53,056 nt of DNA, taken from UBA4582 sp013204195. GTDB lineage: Bacteria; Pseudomonadota; Gammaproteobacteria; Pseudomonadales; Azotimanducaceae. Shown in pieces: positions 1 through 8,743 of this stretch. The stretch lies in contig CAWUUH010000033.1 in the NCBI GenBank assembly GCA_963925735.1, positions 1 to 53,056 of the forward strand. The letters run 5' to 3'. A program made the position numbers and the translations under genes. Positions within the stretch are counted from its first letter, which is position 1; every line of letters begins with the position of its first letter. The notes beneath the pieces are model-generated. The model saw nothing but the letters and a program-made list of their open reading frames with translations. It made no database searches and was not told the DNA's origin.

Positions 1-85
1 CCTTCTCCTTCGCCTTCTCCTTCGCCCTCTGCTTCGCCTTCTCCGTCTCCTTGTCCTTGTCCTTCGCCGGCACCTTCGGGTTCTG
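1..85. repeat. 6-bp-period low-complexity tract coding Gly/Glu-rich linker
   Basis: The plus strand shows repeated CCTTCT/CCTTCG units; on the minus strand these read as GGCGAAGGAGAAGG-type codons giving alternating Gly and Glu (with Asp, Gln, Ala variants). It lies inside the truncated CoxE-like gene. Such hexanucleotide runs are prone to length change by slippage, so the linker length probably varies between strains. Confidence 0.75.
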
Positions 86-548
86 CACGATTAAGCTCAA
101 GTTTGTCACGATCGTCTGCGTCAAAAGCCACCGAGTGGTCAGATTGCCCAGCGTCACTTTCCGCTTCACTTTTTGCATCTTGCAGACGGACTTCATCGAG
201 ACGCCGTTCGTGAACCCGGCGTTGATACTCTTCCAGCAATTCACGCCATTGGCGGTGACTCTGAGGCTCTAATGTAGCTAACAGGGCAGGTGCCAGCAGA
301 GCTTGCACGGGCGCATCAGCCAACACAGATTGCCAATCGTCCAGCTGATCGAAGTAGGCGGAAAATGCCTGATCGAATCGATCAAAGTATTTCTCATCTT
401 TCACCAAACACAGACGGCTCAAAAAATAGAATTGGTCAATTTCAGCAAACACCAGCCCTCCTCGAAGTGCGGCAAGCAGATCGAGCCATTCGCGAATCGA
501 AACAGGCACACGGTATTTGCGTAAATGACCGAGAAATTCGATCAGCAT
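1..548 (-). CDS. CoxE-like VWA domain protein (3'-truncated by window edge)
   Basis: About 182 residues of the N-terminal part are visible, starting from an ATG at 548 and reading off the left edge. The opening (MLIEFLGHLRKYRVPVSIRE, then a GLVFAEIDQFYFLSRLCLVKDE-like stretch split around residues 30-55, and FDRFDQAFSAYF) is the characteristic helical head of COG3552/CoxE-type proteins, which usually carry a C-terminal von Willebrand A domain and work with a MoxR-type AAA ATPase. Past residue ~140 the chain becomes acidic and ends in a Gly-Glu/Gln/Asp tract (positions 1-85) typical of the linker before the VWA domain. The VWA domain itself lies outside the window. No MoxR gene lies upstream here. 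The start has no obvious Shine-Dalgarno site. Family call is from recognition of the N-terminal motif and is fairly secure; the cellular role is not known. Confidence 0.75.
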   Translation of the reverse strand, partial: MLIEFLGHLRKYRVPVSIREWLDLLAALRGGLVFAEIDQFYFLSRLCLVKDEKYFDRFDQAFSAYFDQLDDWQSVLADAPVQALLAPALLATLEPQSHRQWRELLEEYQRRVHERRLDEVRLQDAKSEAESDAGQSDHSVAFDADDRDKLELNRAEPEGAGEGQGQGDGEGEAEGEGEGEGE

Positions 549-1131
549 GGCCGTTTTGCCCTACGATAATTGTCAGATTTGATAGACATCACCACTTTAA
601 AAAAGCGTTGTTCGATTTTCATCAATCCGCACAGCGGACCTGCCTGCCAGCTTCTCACTGAGGGCCTGATACATCCTTTCAACGGCTTCATCAATCTTAC
701 CCAGACGGGCCAGACCAGAGACCGACCAGAGACCAAGAGACCAAGAGACCAAGAGACCAAAAGACCAAAAGACCAAGAGGTTTTGGCTTAGTAGCAAACG
801 AGGCTAACCCACTTGACCCTGCTCACTGAGAGGGCGCGATGATCGACTTGAACGCAGCGCCAGGCAAGCAGACCTCCCATTCGAGCAGCAGCCTTAGCTA
901 GTTGATCCAGCACAGCTCACCGTATTCATGCGAACTTGAAGTCGATAGGTCCAACAGATCACACCAACATCGAAAATCATGGGTGCGTATTGTTGCCCGG
1001 GGCATGGCAAGATCAAGCCGCTACTGCCACATACACCCAGGTAATTTGGACGCCATACCGATGCCGATACTTCGGTCCTAAGCAGTCACGGCCATAGCCT
1101 GCGAACAATGCTGCGTCGCATCGCCTGCAAG
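549..1131. other. Gene-poor 583-bp interval
   Basis: No convincing gene was found between the CoxE-like start and the DUF3014 stop. Short open frames exist (for example minus 597-797) but they are dominated by the octamer repeat, which translates as a Leu/Ser/Trp/Gly pattern. The stretch 780-1080 has no recognisable protein similarity in any frame I read and could be decayed coding DNA. Confidence 0.5.
730..777. repeat. 8-bp tandem repeat, six units (AGACCAAG)
   Basis: Units at 730, 738, 746, 754, 762 and 770 read AGACCAAG or AGACCAAA. A degenerate lead-in (GACCAGAGACCGACC) precedes them at about 712-729. The period is not a multiple of three, so unit gain or loss would shift any frame across it. 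It sits upstream of the CoxE-like gene on that gene's strand, which makes it a candidate variable spacer in the leader. Confidence 0.85.
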
Positions 1132-2037
1132 CTAAGGGCGACCGACGATAGCCTGGCGCAGTTCGCGCGCCATCTCGCCCACCTTGGCCTGGATAGCGCG
1201 CGTATTTTTCGGCCCCATACGCACCAGTTGCTTCTGTATAGGACTCAACGACTCGAGACTCGCGTCTTCAAAACGATACATCACGACGGGCCTAACCAAA
1301 CGCGCGGGCTCCTCGAGCACCGGTGTTTCTAGTATTCGACCAACCGCCTGAAAAATCATATCTTCAAACTGCTTATCGGCGTACCCCAACTCATCGTAGG
1401 CATCTTTAAACAAAGGGTTGAGAAGCTGATAAAATTCAGCAGCACGGCGGGAATCCAGTGAAGTGAAGATACGCGTCAGCGTGTCATAACGGGTATAACC
1501 GCCCTCATCCATGACGTAGACAGTGTCATTCAACGGCGTCGCAAGAAAGGGCCCGTCAGGCATCAGTACCGCAACCGAGTTTTTGGCCACATTACCATTG
1601 GCGGCATTATCCACCAGCACCACAAACTTACGGACTAGCTCATCGGGGCTCAGCCAGACATTGATCGCTTCCTCTCGAGTCAGGCTCAATAGGCCGTCAC
1701 GGATCAATTGATCACTGTCGTCCAATCGGGGTAAGACAAATGCTGGCGGCGCTGACTCGAGGGCTTCAGTTGGCTCGGCAATAACACTGACAGCAACCTC
1801 CACCACAGTTTCGGGTTCGGGTTCGGGTATTGCCGGGGCTGTCTCCTTGATCACCAAGGGTTGGCTCACAACCTCGGATTCCGGTTCCGATGTTGTTACT
1901 AGGTAAGCCACAAGACCACAAATCAACAGGCCAACAACCACGAGTGCAATCAGAATAGGTTTGTTTTCGGCAATGGGTTTTGCAGCGGCCGTTGTAGATG
2001 TCGACTCAGATAGGCTCTCGGACTTATTCTCACTCAT
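1132..2037 (-). CDS. DUF3014 domain-containing inner-membrane protein
   Basis: 301 aa. Residues 1-25 are Ser/Thr/Ala/Lys-rich and cytoplasmic, followed by one membrane span (about 29-48, ILIALVVVGLLICGLVAYLV). A Glu/Pro-rich linker follows, and then a C-terminal domain of about 200 residues with the DUF3014 pattern: DGLLSLT, VWLSPDELVRKFVVLVDNAANG, YTRYDTL, and LLNPLFKDAYDELGY. The topology is single-pass, with the conserved domain in the periplasm. Function of the family is unknown. It is a single gene with no near neighbour; the Shine-Dalgarno site is weak. Confidence 0.85.
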   Translation of the reverse strand: MSENKSESLSESTSTTAAAKPIAENKPILIALVVVGLLICGLVAYLVTTSEPESEVVSQPLVIKETAPAIPEPEPETVVEVAVSVIAEPTEALESAPPAFVLPRLDDSDQLIRDGLLSLTREEAINVWLSPDELVRKFVVLVDNAANGNVAKNSVAVLMPDGPFLATPLNDTVYVMDEGGYTRYDTLTRIFTSLDSRRAAEFYQLLNPLFKDAYDELGYADKQFEDMIFQAVGRILETPVLEEPARLVRPVVMYRFEDASLESLSPIQKQLVRMGPKNTRAIQAKVGEMARELRQAIVGRP

Positions 2038-2154
2038 CGATTTACTCGGCGCAAAGTTAAGCTGGCTATTGTGGGGCGGATCGGTTGCTTAGGACAAGGG
2101 CAAAGCGCTTTATTCCACTTTACTTCCATCATTACCGCCTGCCAGGTTCAGCGG

Positions 2155-2805
2155 TCACTTCAACCCTAACCCAGCGCTGGTCATTTGCCCAGCCTCGAGC
2201 AACGCCACCGCCTTATTGAGCGTCTCAATGAGTAGCTGCCCCGCCGACTGACAATCGCGACCCAAGGTCACGACGCCATCTTCATGACCGCCCATACAGA
2301 ACAGGCTAGGCAAGGATTCATCGGCCATGAGAGACTGAACTTCAGCGGCCATCTCGGGGGTTCCATAAGCGACCTTTGGATCTGTCATCGGCAACGCGAG
2401 CACATCAGCCGCGTGCCAGATCAGCGGACTGTGAACATGAAATACCACGTTAATCTCAGCATTCATTCCGTAGAGCACCGCATGAGTTAATGATTCAGAG
2501 GAAGGTTTGACCTGGCCTTGCGCAACGATGTGGTTGCGAGCCAAATCCCAGGCAGTCACCAAGGCGTAGCCTGCGGCTGGCAACTGCACAACACCACTGG
2601 TCTGACTGCCGGTAATCAAGAACCCTGAAGGCTGACGTTGACTCAAATTACCGAACCCCAGGCCAGCGTATCGACCCGGGATCTCGCCCAGTAATTCCAG
2701 GATCTGAAGCCGTCGACGCCAGTTATTCAGCAACGCCAGGTCGACCTGTGGCGCTGGCGCTGCAATAAACTCCAGATGAAACTTGATGACGCCTTCATGC
2801 TCCAT
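2155..2805 (-). CDS. Class II aldolase/adducin family protein, MtnB- or Ald2-like
   Basis: 216 aa, the usual length for single-domain class II aldolases. Visible family features are GNLSQR near residue 55, a Ser-Ser-Glu...His motif (PSSESLTHAVLY, about 100-112) where the catalytic acid lies, the metal-binding His-x-His in VVFHVHSP (about 120-127), and a later His in GGHEDGVVTLG (about 170). It overlaps the 3' end of mtnA by 11 bp, so it acts on the product of MtnA, 5-methylthioribulose 1-phosphate or a 5-deoxyribulose 1-phosphate. Two chemistries are possible: dehydration (MtnB, methionine salvage) or aldol cleavage to DHAP plus an aldehyde (Ald2 of the DHAP shunt). No mtnC/D or mtnE is nearby, which makes the second worth testing. 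Confidence 0.8.
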   Translation of the reverse strand: MEHEGVIKFHLEFIAAPAPQVDLALLNNWRRRLQILELLGEIPGRYAGLGFGNLSQRQPSGFLITGSQTSGVVQLPAAGYALVTAWDLARNHIVAQGQVKPSSESLTHAVLYGMNAEINVVFHVHSPLIWHAADVLALPMTDPKVAYGTPEMAAEVQSLMADESLPSLFCMGGHEDGVVTLGRDCQSAGQLLIETLNKAVALLEAGQMTSAGLGLK

Positions 2806-3832
2806 TGGGAAACGCTCTCGCCAATGTGGTCTTATAGGGTGGCAGCATCACACCGCGATCTGTAATGATGCCGGTCACCAATTCGCCTGGCGTAATATCA
2901 AAGGCCGGATTGAAAACCGGCGTATTGGCTTCAGCAACCAGATGCTCGCCGAAATAACGGACTTCATCAGCATGTCGTTGCTCGATGGGAATCTGTTCAC
3001 CAGAAGGCGTCTGTCGATCGATGGTTGACGCCGGGCACGCCACATAAAAAGGAATCTGGTAATAGGCACAAAGAATCGCCAGATTCAGAGTACCTATCTT
3101 GTTAGCAGTGTCGCCATTGGCAGCCACGCGATCAGCACCAACAAGTACCATATCAACCTGACCGCAGGCCATCACATGGGCTGCCATATTATCCGTAATC
3201 AGCGTTCGACGAACACCGGCCCTGCCGAGCTCAAAGGCCGTCAATCGTGCGCCCTGCAGCAAGGGTCGAGTCTCATCCACGAAGACGTGCACCGCAACCC
3301 CTTGTGCCGCCGCTACATAGATCGGTGCCAACGCGGTACCGAGCGCTGATACTGCCAGGGCACCGGCATTGCAATGGGTCAGAACGTTGGGATACTGACT
3401 AACGATAGGGGCCCCCGCCGCGCCAATCGCCTGACAGGCAAGGCGGTCTTCGGCGTGGATCGCGATCGCCTCTCGCTCCAGACGTTGGACTAGCTGGGAC
3501 CCGGACAGGCCAGTCGACGTAAGGGCGCAATTAAGCATGCGGCTCAGCGCCCACGCCAGATTAACCGCAGTCGGTCTAGCGCTAGCGAGGTAATCAACTC
3601 TGGATTTGAGTCGGGCCATCAGGTCATCGGTGACGTCGAGTCCCACCAGCAATCCATAGGCCGCCGCGATCCCAATGGCCGGCGCGCCTCTAACTTTGAG
3701 GGAAGTGATAGCCGTGAATACTGACTCTATCGTCTCGCAGACAAACAAAACTTCCGCATGGGGTAACTGAGTCTGGTCGAGCAGTATCAACTGACCCGAC
3801 TCCCAGCGCACCGCCATGGGGACTGCGGACAT
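2795..3832 (-). CDS. mtnA: S-methyl-5-thioribose-1-phosphate isomerase
   Basis: 345 aa, normal for the family. It converts 5-methylthioribose 1-phosphate to 5-methylthioribulose 1-phosphate in the cytoplasm. Supporting motifs are LKVRGAPAIGIAAAYG (about 44-60), NVLTHCNAGALA with the catalytic Cys (about 128-139), DETRPLLQGARLTAFEL (about 165-182), and LVGADRVAANGDTANKIGT with the catalytic Asp (about 210-229), followed by PFYVACPASTID. The gene starts 18 bp after the LLM-family oxidoreductase stop codon and overlaps the aldolase-like gene by 11 bp, so it is read as part of that run. A phosphorylase (mtnP) or kinase (mtnK) to feed it is not in the window. Confidence 0.96.
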   Translation of the reverse strand: MSAVPMAVRWESGQLILLDQTQLPHAEVLFVCETIESVFTAITSLKVRGAPAIGIAAAYGLLVGLDVTDDLMARLKSRVDYLASARPTAVNLAWALSRMLNCALTSTGLSGSQLVQRLEREAIAIHAEDRLACQAIGAAGAPIVSQYPNVLTHCNAGALAVSALGTALAPIYVAAAQGVAVHVFVDETRPLLQGARLTAFELGRAGVRRTLITDNMAAHVMACGQVDMVLVGADRVAANGDTANKIGTLNLAILCAYYQIPFYVACPASTIDRQTPSGEQIPIEQRHADEVRYFGEHLVAEANTPVFNPAFDITPGELVTGIITDRGVMLPPYKTTLARAFPNGA

Positions 3833-3849
3833 AGTCTCGCTACTCCCGA

Positions 3850-4857
3850 TCAGCCCGCTCGCAGATCAGCAATCATTTGCAGGCGCTGATCGGTATCAAC
3901 GAAGGTAAAACCACCACCGGTTCGGTCGGCGATATCGCCATAACGCCGCTGAATTTCAGCCACCAGCGTGTCTGGCTCACCCATCACACCGAAGGTGTTA
4001 AGCATCTCATCGGTAATCAGCTGGCCCATGGCCTGCCATTGGCCTTGCTTCGACATAGCATTTAATTCTGGCTGCATATCACCCCAACCATGCACGCCCA
4101 TCACGCCCTTGTACGCTGGTGTTGAACCGTAAAAAGCGATTCGATTCTTTGCTGCCAGTTTTTGCGCTTCAAAGGTCGCCTCGTCCTTACCGGAAATAAT
4201 AAAAGGCGAGTAAGAAATTTCAAAGTCCTTGCGCGAGCGACCGGAACGCCGCAGGCCTTCGTCAACCGCAGGCAGCGTAACTTCACGAATATATTTTTCA
4301 TTACTAAAGGGATGAATGATCAAGCCATCGGCCACTTCACCAGCAACCCGGGTCATCACTGGACCCACCGCGGCAAGAATTACTCGAGGCGCGCCAAATT
4401 CTTTGTTCTCAGGCGTGAATGCCGGTGTCATCAGCGTATGGTTATAATATTTGCCGGTAAAGTCCAGCGGCACACCGTCATACCAGTTCGCCCAAATAGC
4501 CCGCATAGCTTGAACCAGCTCCTTCATCTGTTCTGCAGGTGCACCCCAAGGCATGCTGAAACGTTTGGTGATGTGCGGGCGAATCTGAGAGCCCAACCCC
4601 ATGGTAAAACGCCCTCGAGAATAGGCATTCAAGTCGTGGCCAATGTTGGCCAAAATCATCGGACTGCGGGCAAAGGCAACAGCGATACTGGTGTAGACCT
4701 GAATTCGTTCACTGTGCTCTGCGGCCAACATCAAGGGGAAAAACGGATCGTGATTCATCTCGGCGGTACCCGCGCCGTCATAACCTTGCGCTTCAATTTC
4801 TTTGACCTGCGCAGGAATTTTGTGCCAATCCGCCGATAAGTGACTGTCAACTTTCAT
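3850..4857 (-). CDS. LLM-class flavin/F420-type oxidoreductase (TIGR03617-like)
   Basis: 335 aa from the ATG at 4857, chosen because GGAGAAG stands just upstream; an in-frame ATG 48 bp further up (4905) has no such site. It is a luciferase-like TIM-barrel enzyme. Features visible are MKVDSHL at the start, YDGAGTAEMNHDPFFPLMLAAEHSERI, a region of the type TSIAVAFARSPM, SRGRFTMGLGSQIRPHI, and VILAAVGPVMTRVAGEVADGLIIHPF. These match the subgroup annotated as F420-dependent TIGR03617 oxidoreductases, but whether F420 or FMN is used cannot be told here. It lies between cimA (82 bp upstream) and mtnA (18 bp downstream) on the same strand. Substrate unknown; the linkage may be fortuitous. Confidence 0.85.
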   Translation of the reverse strand: MKVDSHLSADWHKIPAQVKEIEAQGYDGAGTAEMNHDPFFPLMLAAEHSERIQVYTSIAVAFARSPMILANIGHDLNAYSRGRFTMGLGSQIRPHITKRFSMPWGAPAEQMKELVQAMRAIWANWYDGVPLDFTGKYYNHTLMTPAFTPENKEFGAPRVILAAVGPVMTRVAGEVADGLIIHPFSNEKYIREVTLPAVDEGLRRSGRSRKDFEISYSPFIISGKDEATFEAQKLAAKNRIAFYGSTPAYKGVMGVHGWGDMQPELNAMSKQGQWQAMGQLITDEMLNTFGVMGEPDTLVAEIQRRYGDIADRTGGGFTFVDTDQRLQMIADLRAG

Positions 4858-4939
4858 ATCTTCTCCGTTAACCTGACTGATGATGATTGTCTTACCATAA
4901 CCCATCTGCCCCGTCTGATGAACAAGACCCCCAGCAAGA

Positions 4940-6613
4940 TTAAGCTTTCGGGGAGACCTGCTGATCTAACGCCTTGGCACCGACACTTTCCTGCACCTCA
5001 CTGGTGAAATCAATATGTTGCAGCAAGGCGTAGTGATAAGCCTCAACGAGGGCGCTCCAGCTCGCCTTAATAATATCGACGTTGACACCTACCGTACCAA
5101 ATATTTCGCCCTCAAAACTGTGCTCGAGGTAGACCCGCACCTTGGCTGCGGTTTCCTCGGTGCTGTTGATGACCTTAACGCTGTAATCCGTTAGGTGCAG
5201 GTCGCTTAGGACCGGGAATTGAGCCAGCAAGGCTTGACGCAACGCTTTGTTCAAAGCATCAACCGGACCATGGCCTTCAGCAGCACACAATTGCACACCA
5301 CCGCCTACCTGGACCTTAACTGACGCCTCAATCAGACCATCAATATCCGAGTGGTTATCATCCCGCGAGCCTTCATTACTCGGACTGTAAATCCGGTAGT
5401 ACATCGGCTCGAACACAGGGTTGAACTTGCCTAAATGGCGCCGAACCAATAAGTCGAAAGAGCCATCGGCATTTTCGTAGGAATAACCCGCGTGTTCGCG
5501 GTCTTGAACTTCTTCAAGAATACCTTTTACCAAGACGGTACTGGCCAGCTCTGGATAACGATTAGACAGCTTGGCACGCAGATTCGAACCCCCTGCCAGC
5601 TCACTGATCAGTATTTTTCGCGAATTACCCACAAGTTCGGGCTTAATGTGCTCGTAGGTTTCCGGATTGCGCTGCACAGCACTAACGTGTACGCCGCCTT
5701 TATGAGCGAAGGCTGACGGGCCAACAAATGGCTGTCCGGAAGGCCCGGAGATCCCCAAATATTCCCACACGCGCTTCGACAGGTTGGTCAAATTTTTGAG
5801 CTTACCTTCAGGCAAACACTGATAGCCCAGCTTCAGCTCAAGATTACCCAGCACACTGGTTAAGTCCACATTGCCGCAGCGCTCACCGATACCGTTGATG
5901 GTCCCATGAACCTGAATCACACCTTCTTCGATAGCGCGTAGCGTATTCGCCACACCCAAACCACCATCGTTGTGGACATGGATACCGAGCTTGATACCGG
6001 GTATGGCCTTGCGCACTTCACGGACGGCATGGGCAAGATCATGAGGCATAACACCACCGTTAGTGTCGCAGAGAATGACCCGAGTCGCGCCTGCATCAGT
6101 GGCCACCTGAATTGAAGCCAGGGCATAGCCAGGATCACTTTTAAAACCATCAAAAAAGTGCTCCGCATCATAAAAAACTGGCTTACCGGTAGCCTTTAAC
6201 AAATGGCTGACAGAGCCCGATATCATGTTCAAGTTAGTATCAGCACTAATTCTCAGGGCCTGTTCAACATGCAGATCCCAAGATTTTCCAAAAATGCAGA
6301 TCACATCAGCTTGGGCTGCAATCAATTTTTGCAGGAAGAAATCATCAGCAGGTTTACTCTCGGCACGATGAGTCGAACCGAAGGCCACAATCTTCGAGGT
6401 TGTGAGGTCTAAATCCTGAGCACGAACGAAAAACTCATCGTCCTTGGGGTTCGACCCGGGCCAGCCGCCCTCAATAAAGTCGATACCCATCGCATCCAAA
6501 GCTCGGGCTATATCCAGCTTGTCACCCAGACTGAGATTGATACCCTCGCCCTGATTACCATCTCGCAGCGTCGTATCATAAATTTCAATTTTCTTGCGCA
6601 CATGCCACTCCAT
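4940..6613 (-). CDS. cimA: (R)-citramalate synthase
   Basis: 557 aa. It condenses pyruvate and acetyl-CoA to citramalate, the first step of the threonine-independent route to 2-oxobutyrate and isoleucine. The N-terminal HMGL-like barrel shows KIEIYDTTLRDGNQGEGINLS (split near residues 8-27), FIEGGWPGSNPKD, CDTNGGVMPHD and the metal-binding HVHNDGGLGVANT with GTINGIGERCGN. A connector follows (FAHKGGVHVSAVQR), and the C-terminal LeuA dimer/allosteric domain occupies about 410-545. Length and motif set match TIGR00977 rather than LeuA. It follows leuD by 62 bp. The ATG at 6613 has no good Shine-Dalgarno site; a GTG four codons later (V5) is preceded by GGAG at 6 nt spacing and is a credible alternative start. 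Confidence 0.93.
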   Translation of the reverse strand: MEWHVRKKIEIYDTTLRDGNQGEGINLSLGDKLDIARALDAMGIDFIEGGWPGSNPKDDEFFVRAQDLDLTTSKIVAFGSTHRAESKPADDFFLQKLIAAQADVICIFGKSWDLHVEQALRISADTNLNMISGSVSHLLKATGKPVFYDAEHFFDGFKSDPGYALASIQVATDAGATRVILCDTNGGVMPHDLAHAVREVRKAIPGIKLGIHVHNDGGLGVANTLRAIEEGVIQVHGTINGIGERCGNVDLTSVLGNLELKLGYQCLPEGKLKNLTNLSKRVWEYLGISGPSGQPFVGPSAFAHKGGVHVSAVQRNPETYEHIKPELVGNSRKILISELAGGSNLRAKLSNRYPELASTVLVKGILEEVQDREHAGYSYENADGSFDLLVRRHLGKFNPVFEPMYYRIYSPSNEGSRDDNHSDIDGLIEASVKVQVGGGVQLCAAEGHGPVDALNKALRQALLAQFPVLSDLHLTDYSVKVINSTEETAAKVRVYLEHSFEGEIFGTVGVNVDIIKASWSALVEAYHYALLQHIDFTSEVQESVGAKALDQQVSPKA

Positions 6614-6675
6614 TTATCAGCCCGGACTGCGTTGTAATTTCCGATTACTCACTAGCCTGGTTGCCAATCGTCTAC

Positions 6676-7272
6676 TTATGCATAGCCAAGTCGTTGGGCC
6701 GTTTGGTCCACCTTATCGAGGGTTCTCATCAGCGTATCAAGGGGATCATAATTGGCCGACAATAAGGCCTCTCGAGCACTGGTCTTCATCGTAATGGTAA
6801 ATATATTATTGGCGCAAATCACTTGCAGAGCTTCAATATCGATAATCAGCTCCGCGTCGGGGTCAGCCGCGATCAGTTCCGCCAGCTTCGTCCTGTCCTG
6901 GTTGGCCATCACCACACAGGGAATACCCAGAGTGGTGCAGTTGCCATGAAAGATCTCGGCAAACGAATCAGCGATAACCGCTTTCAAACCAAACTTCTGA
7001 ATCGCCTGAGGAGCGTGTTCCCGGCTAGAACCACAGCCAAAGTTTGCATCAGAAATCAGAATCTCGGCGCCAGCATGTTCGGCCGCATCCAATGGATGAT
7101 TCAGAGACTGGCCTTTGGCGTCAAACCGCACATCATAAAAAAGCGCAGGACCCAGTTCATCAAAAGTAACGCACTTCAAAAATCTAGCGGGGATAATCCT
7201 GTCAGTATCGATATCGTTACCCTTGACATAGACGCCCTTGCCATTGATTTTACTTACACTATTTCCAGTCAT
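6676..7272 (-). CDS. leuD: 3-isopropylmalate/citramalate dehydratase small subunit
   Basis: 198 aa, normal length. It is the swivel-domain subunit of isopropylmalate isomerase, partner of LeuC. Motifs: GNDIDTDRIIPARFLK (about 18-33), FGCGSSREHAPQAI (about 79-92), and FAEIFHGNCTTLGI (about 103-116). It lies 46 bp downstream of leuC and 62 bp upstream of cimA on the same strand. Next to cimA it is expected to isomerise citramalate to 3-methylmalate, and it may also serve leucine synthesis. Confidence 0.95.
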   Translation of the reverse strand: MTGNSVSKINGKGVYVKGNDIDTDRIIPARFLKCVTFDELGPALFYDVRFDAKGQSLNHPLDAAEHAGAEILISDANFGCGSSREHAPQAIQKFGLKAVIADSFAEIFHGNCTTLGIPCVVMANQDRTKLAELIAADPDAELIIDIEALQVICANNIFTITMKTSAREALLSANYDPLDTLMRTLDKVDQTAQRLGYA

Positions 7273-7318
7273 TGACTCTTACCTAAATGGGGTTTCAAGA
7301 ATATTTATTGCCGACAGG

Positions 7319-8743
7319 TTAACCAGCAACAGCCGGCACCAGACCAAAAACTTCTCGGGCATCAGCCACCTGGCCCTTGATGGCGGCAGCAGCAACCATC
7401 ATCGGGCTCATGAGAATGGTTCGACCGGTAGAAGATCCCTGTCGACCGATAAAGTTACGATTGGAGCTCGACGCGCAGACTTCATCGCCCACCAGCTTGT
7501 CAGGATTCATCGCCAGACACATGGAACACCCAGGTAATCGCCATTCGAACCCAGCGGCTTCAAATATCTTATCCAGTCCGAGCTCACGAGCCGCCTTATC
7601 CACTTTCTCGGAGCCCGGCACCGCAATCGCTTTAACACCGGCGGCCACCTGATGGCCCGCAATCAGATTGGCCACGGCCTGGAAATCACTCAGCCGACCA
7701 TTCGTGCAACTACCGATAAACGCCACATCGATATGGGTGCCCTTGATCGGTGTGTTGGCCTGTAATTGCATATATTCGAGGGCGTCGTTGACCAGGTTTT
7801 TCTCCAGGCCTTCCACCTGGTCTGGATCTGGCGTTGACTCGTTAATGGAGATCGCCTGGCCCGGAGTGATTCCCCAGGTGACAGTGGGCTCGATATCCGC
7901 CGCATTCAATACAATCTCATCATCAAAGGTCGCATCGGCGTCGCTGGCATAGGATTGCCACTTCGCGACGCTCTTATCGAATTCGGCGCCGGCTGGCACT
8001 CGCTCTTTGCCACGGAGAAACTCAAAAGTCGTGGCATCCGGGTTAATGTAGCCACACCTTGCACCGCCTTCGATACTCATATTACACACGGTCATACGCT
8101 CTTCCATGCTCATAGCCGCAATCGTCGAGCCAGCGTACTCATAGGCATAGCCAACGCCACCGTTAACACCCAGGGTGCGAATGATATGCAGGGTTACATC
8201 CTTAGCGGTCACGCCCACGCCCAGCTTGCCCTCAACTCGAATTCGGCGCACCTTTAATGGGTCCATTGCCAGAGTCTGGCTCGCCAACACATCCCGGACC
8301 TGACTTGTGCCGATACCGAGAGCAATACAGCCGAAGGCACCATGGGTGGAAGTATGGCTGTCACCACAGCAGATGGTCATACCCGGCTGAGTCAAACCCA
8401 ATTCCGGCCCCACTACGTGGACAATGCCCTGGCTGCCCGATTGGGGCGGAAAGAACTCGATGCCCGCTTCTTCTGTCGCATCGCTCAAAACCTGGATCAT
8501 TTTCTCTGCCATATCATCCTGCAGAGGCCTGGACTGGTTATCGGTAGGAATAATGTGATCGACGGTAGCAAAGGTCCGCGAGGGATAGCGGACACTGAGG
8601 CCCTTGTCCTTTAGCATGCCAAAGGCCTGCGGGCTCGTCACCTCGTGAATCAAGTGCAAGGCGATAAACAGCTGATATTGGCCAGAGTCAAGCTGACCCA
8701 CGACATGATCATTCCACACTTTTTGATAAAGATTCTTGCCCAC
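7319..8743 (-). CDS. leuC: 3-isopropylmalate/citramalate dehydratase large subunit
   Basis: 474 aa, normal for bacterial LeuC of the aconitase superfamily. The 4Fe-4S ligands are visible as the Cys in FIGSCTNGR (about 350) and the pair in PGCSMCLAMNPD (about 410-415); CCGDSHTSTHGAFG and FLRGKERVPAGAEFD are also present. The start is GTG at 8743, set by GGAGTGA six bases upstream; the nearby ATG is out of frame. It is the first gene of the leuC-leuD-cimA run. LeuB and LeuA are not encoded in the window. Confidence 0.95.
   Translation of the reverse strand: MGKNLYQKVWNDHVVGQLDSGQYQLFIALHLIHEVTSPQAFGMLKDKGLSVRYPSRTFATVDHIIPTDNQSRPLQDDMAEKMIQVLSDATEEAGIEFFPPQSGSQGIVHVVGPELGLTQPGMTICCGDSHTSTHGAFGCIALGIGTSQVRDVLASQTLAMDPLKVRRIRVEGKLGVGVTAKDVTLHIIRTLGVNGGVGYAYEYAGSTIAAMSMEERMTVCNMSIEGGARCGYINPDATTFEFLRGKERVPAGAEFDKSVAKWQSYASDADATFDDEIVLNAADIEPTVTWGITPGQAISINESTPDPDQVEGLEKNLVNDALEYMQLQANTPIKGTHIDVAFIGSCTNGRLSDFQAVANLIAGHQVAAGVKAIAVPGSEKVDKAARELGLDKIFEAAGFEWRLPGCSMCLAMNPDKLVGDEVCASSSNRNFIGRQGSSTGRTILMSPMMVAAAAIKGQVADAREVFGLVPAVAG

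Noticed and set aside
597..797. 66-codon minus-strand frame with a Leu/Ser/Trp/Gly-rich start
   Set aside because: The start is produced by the octamer repeat, there is no ribosome site, and the rest has no recognisable family.
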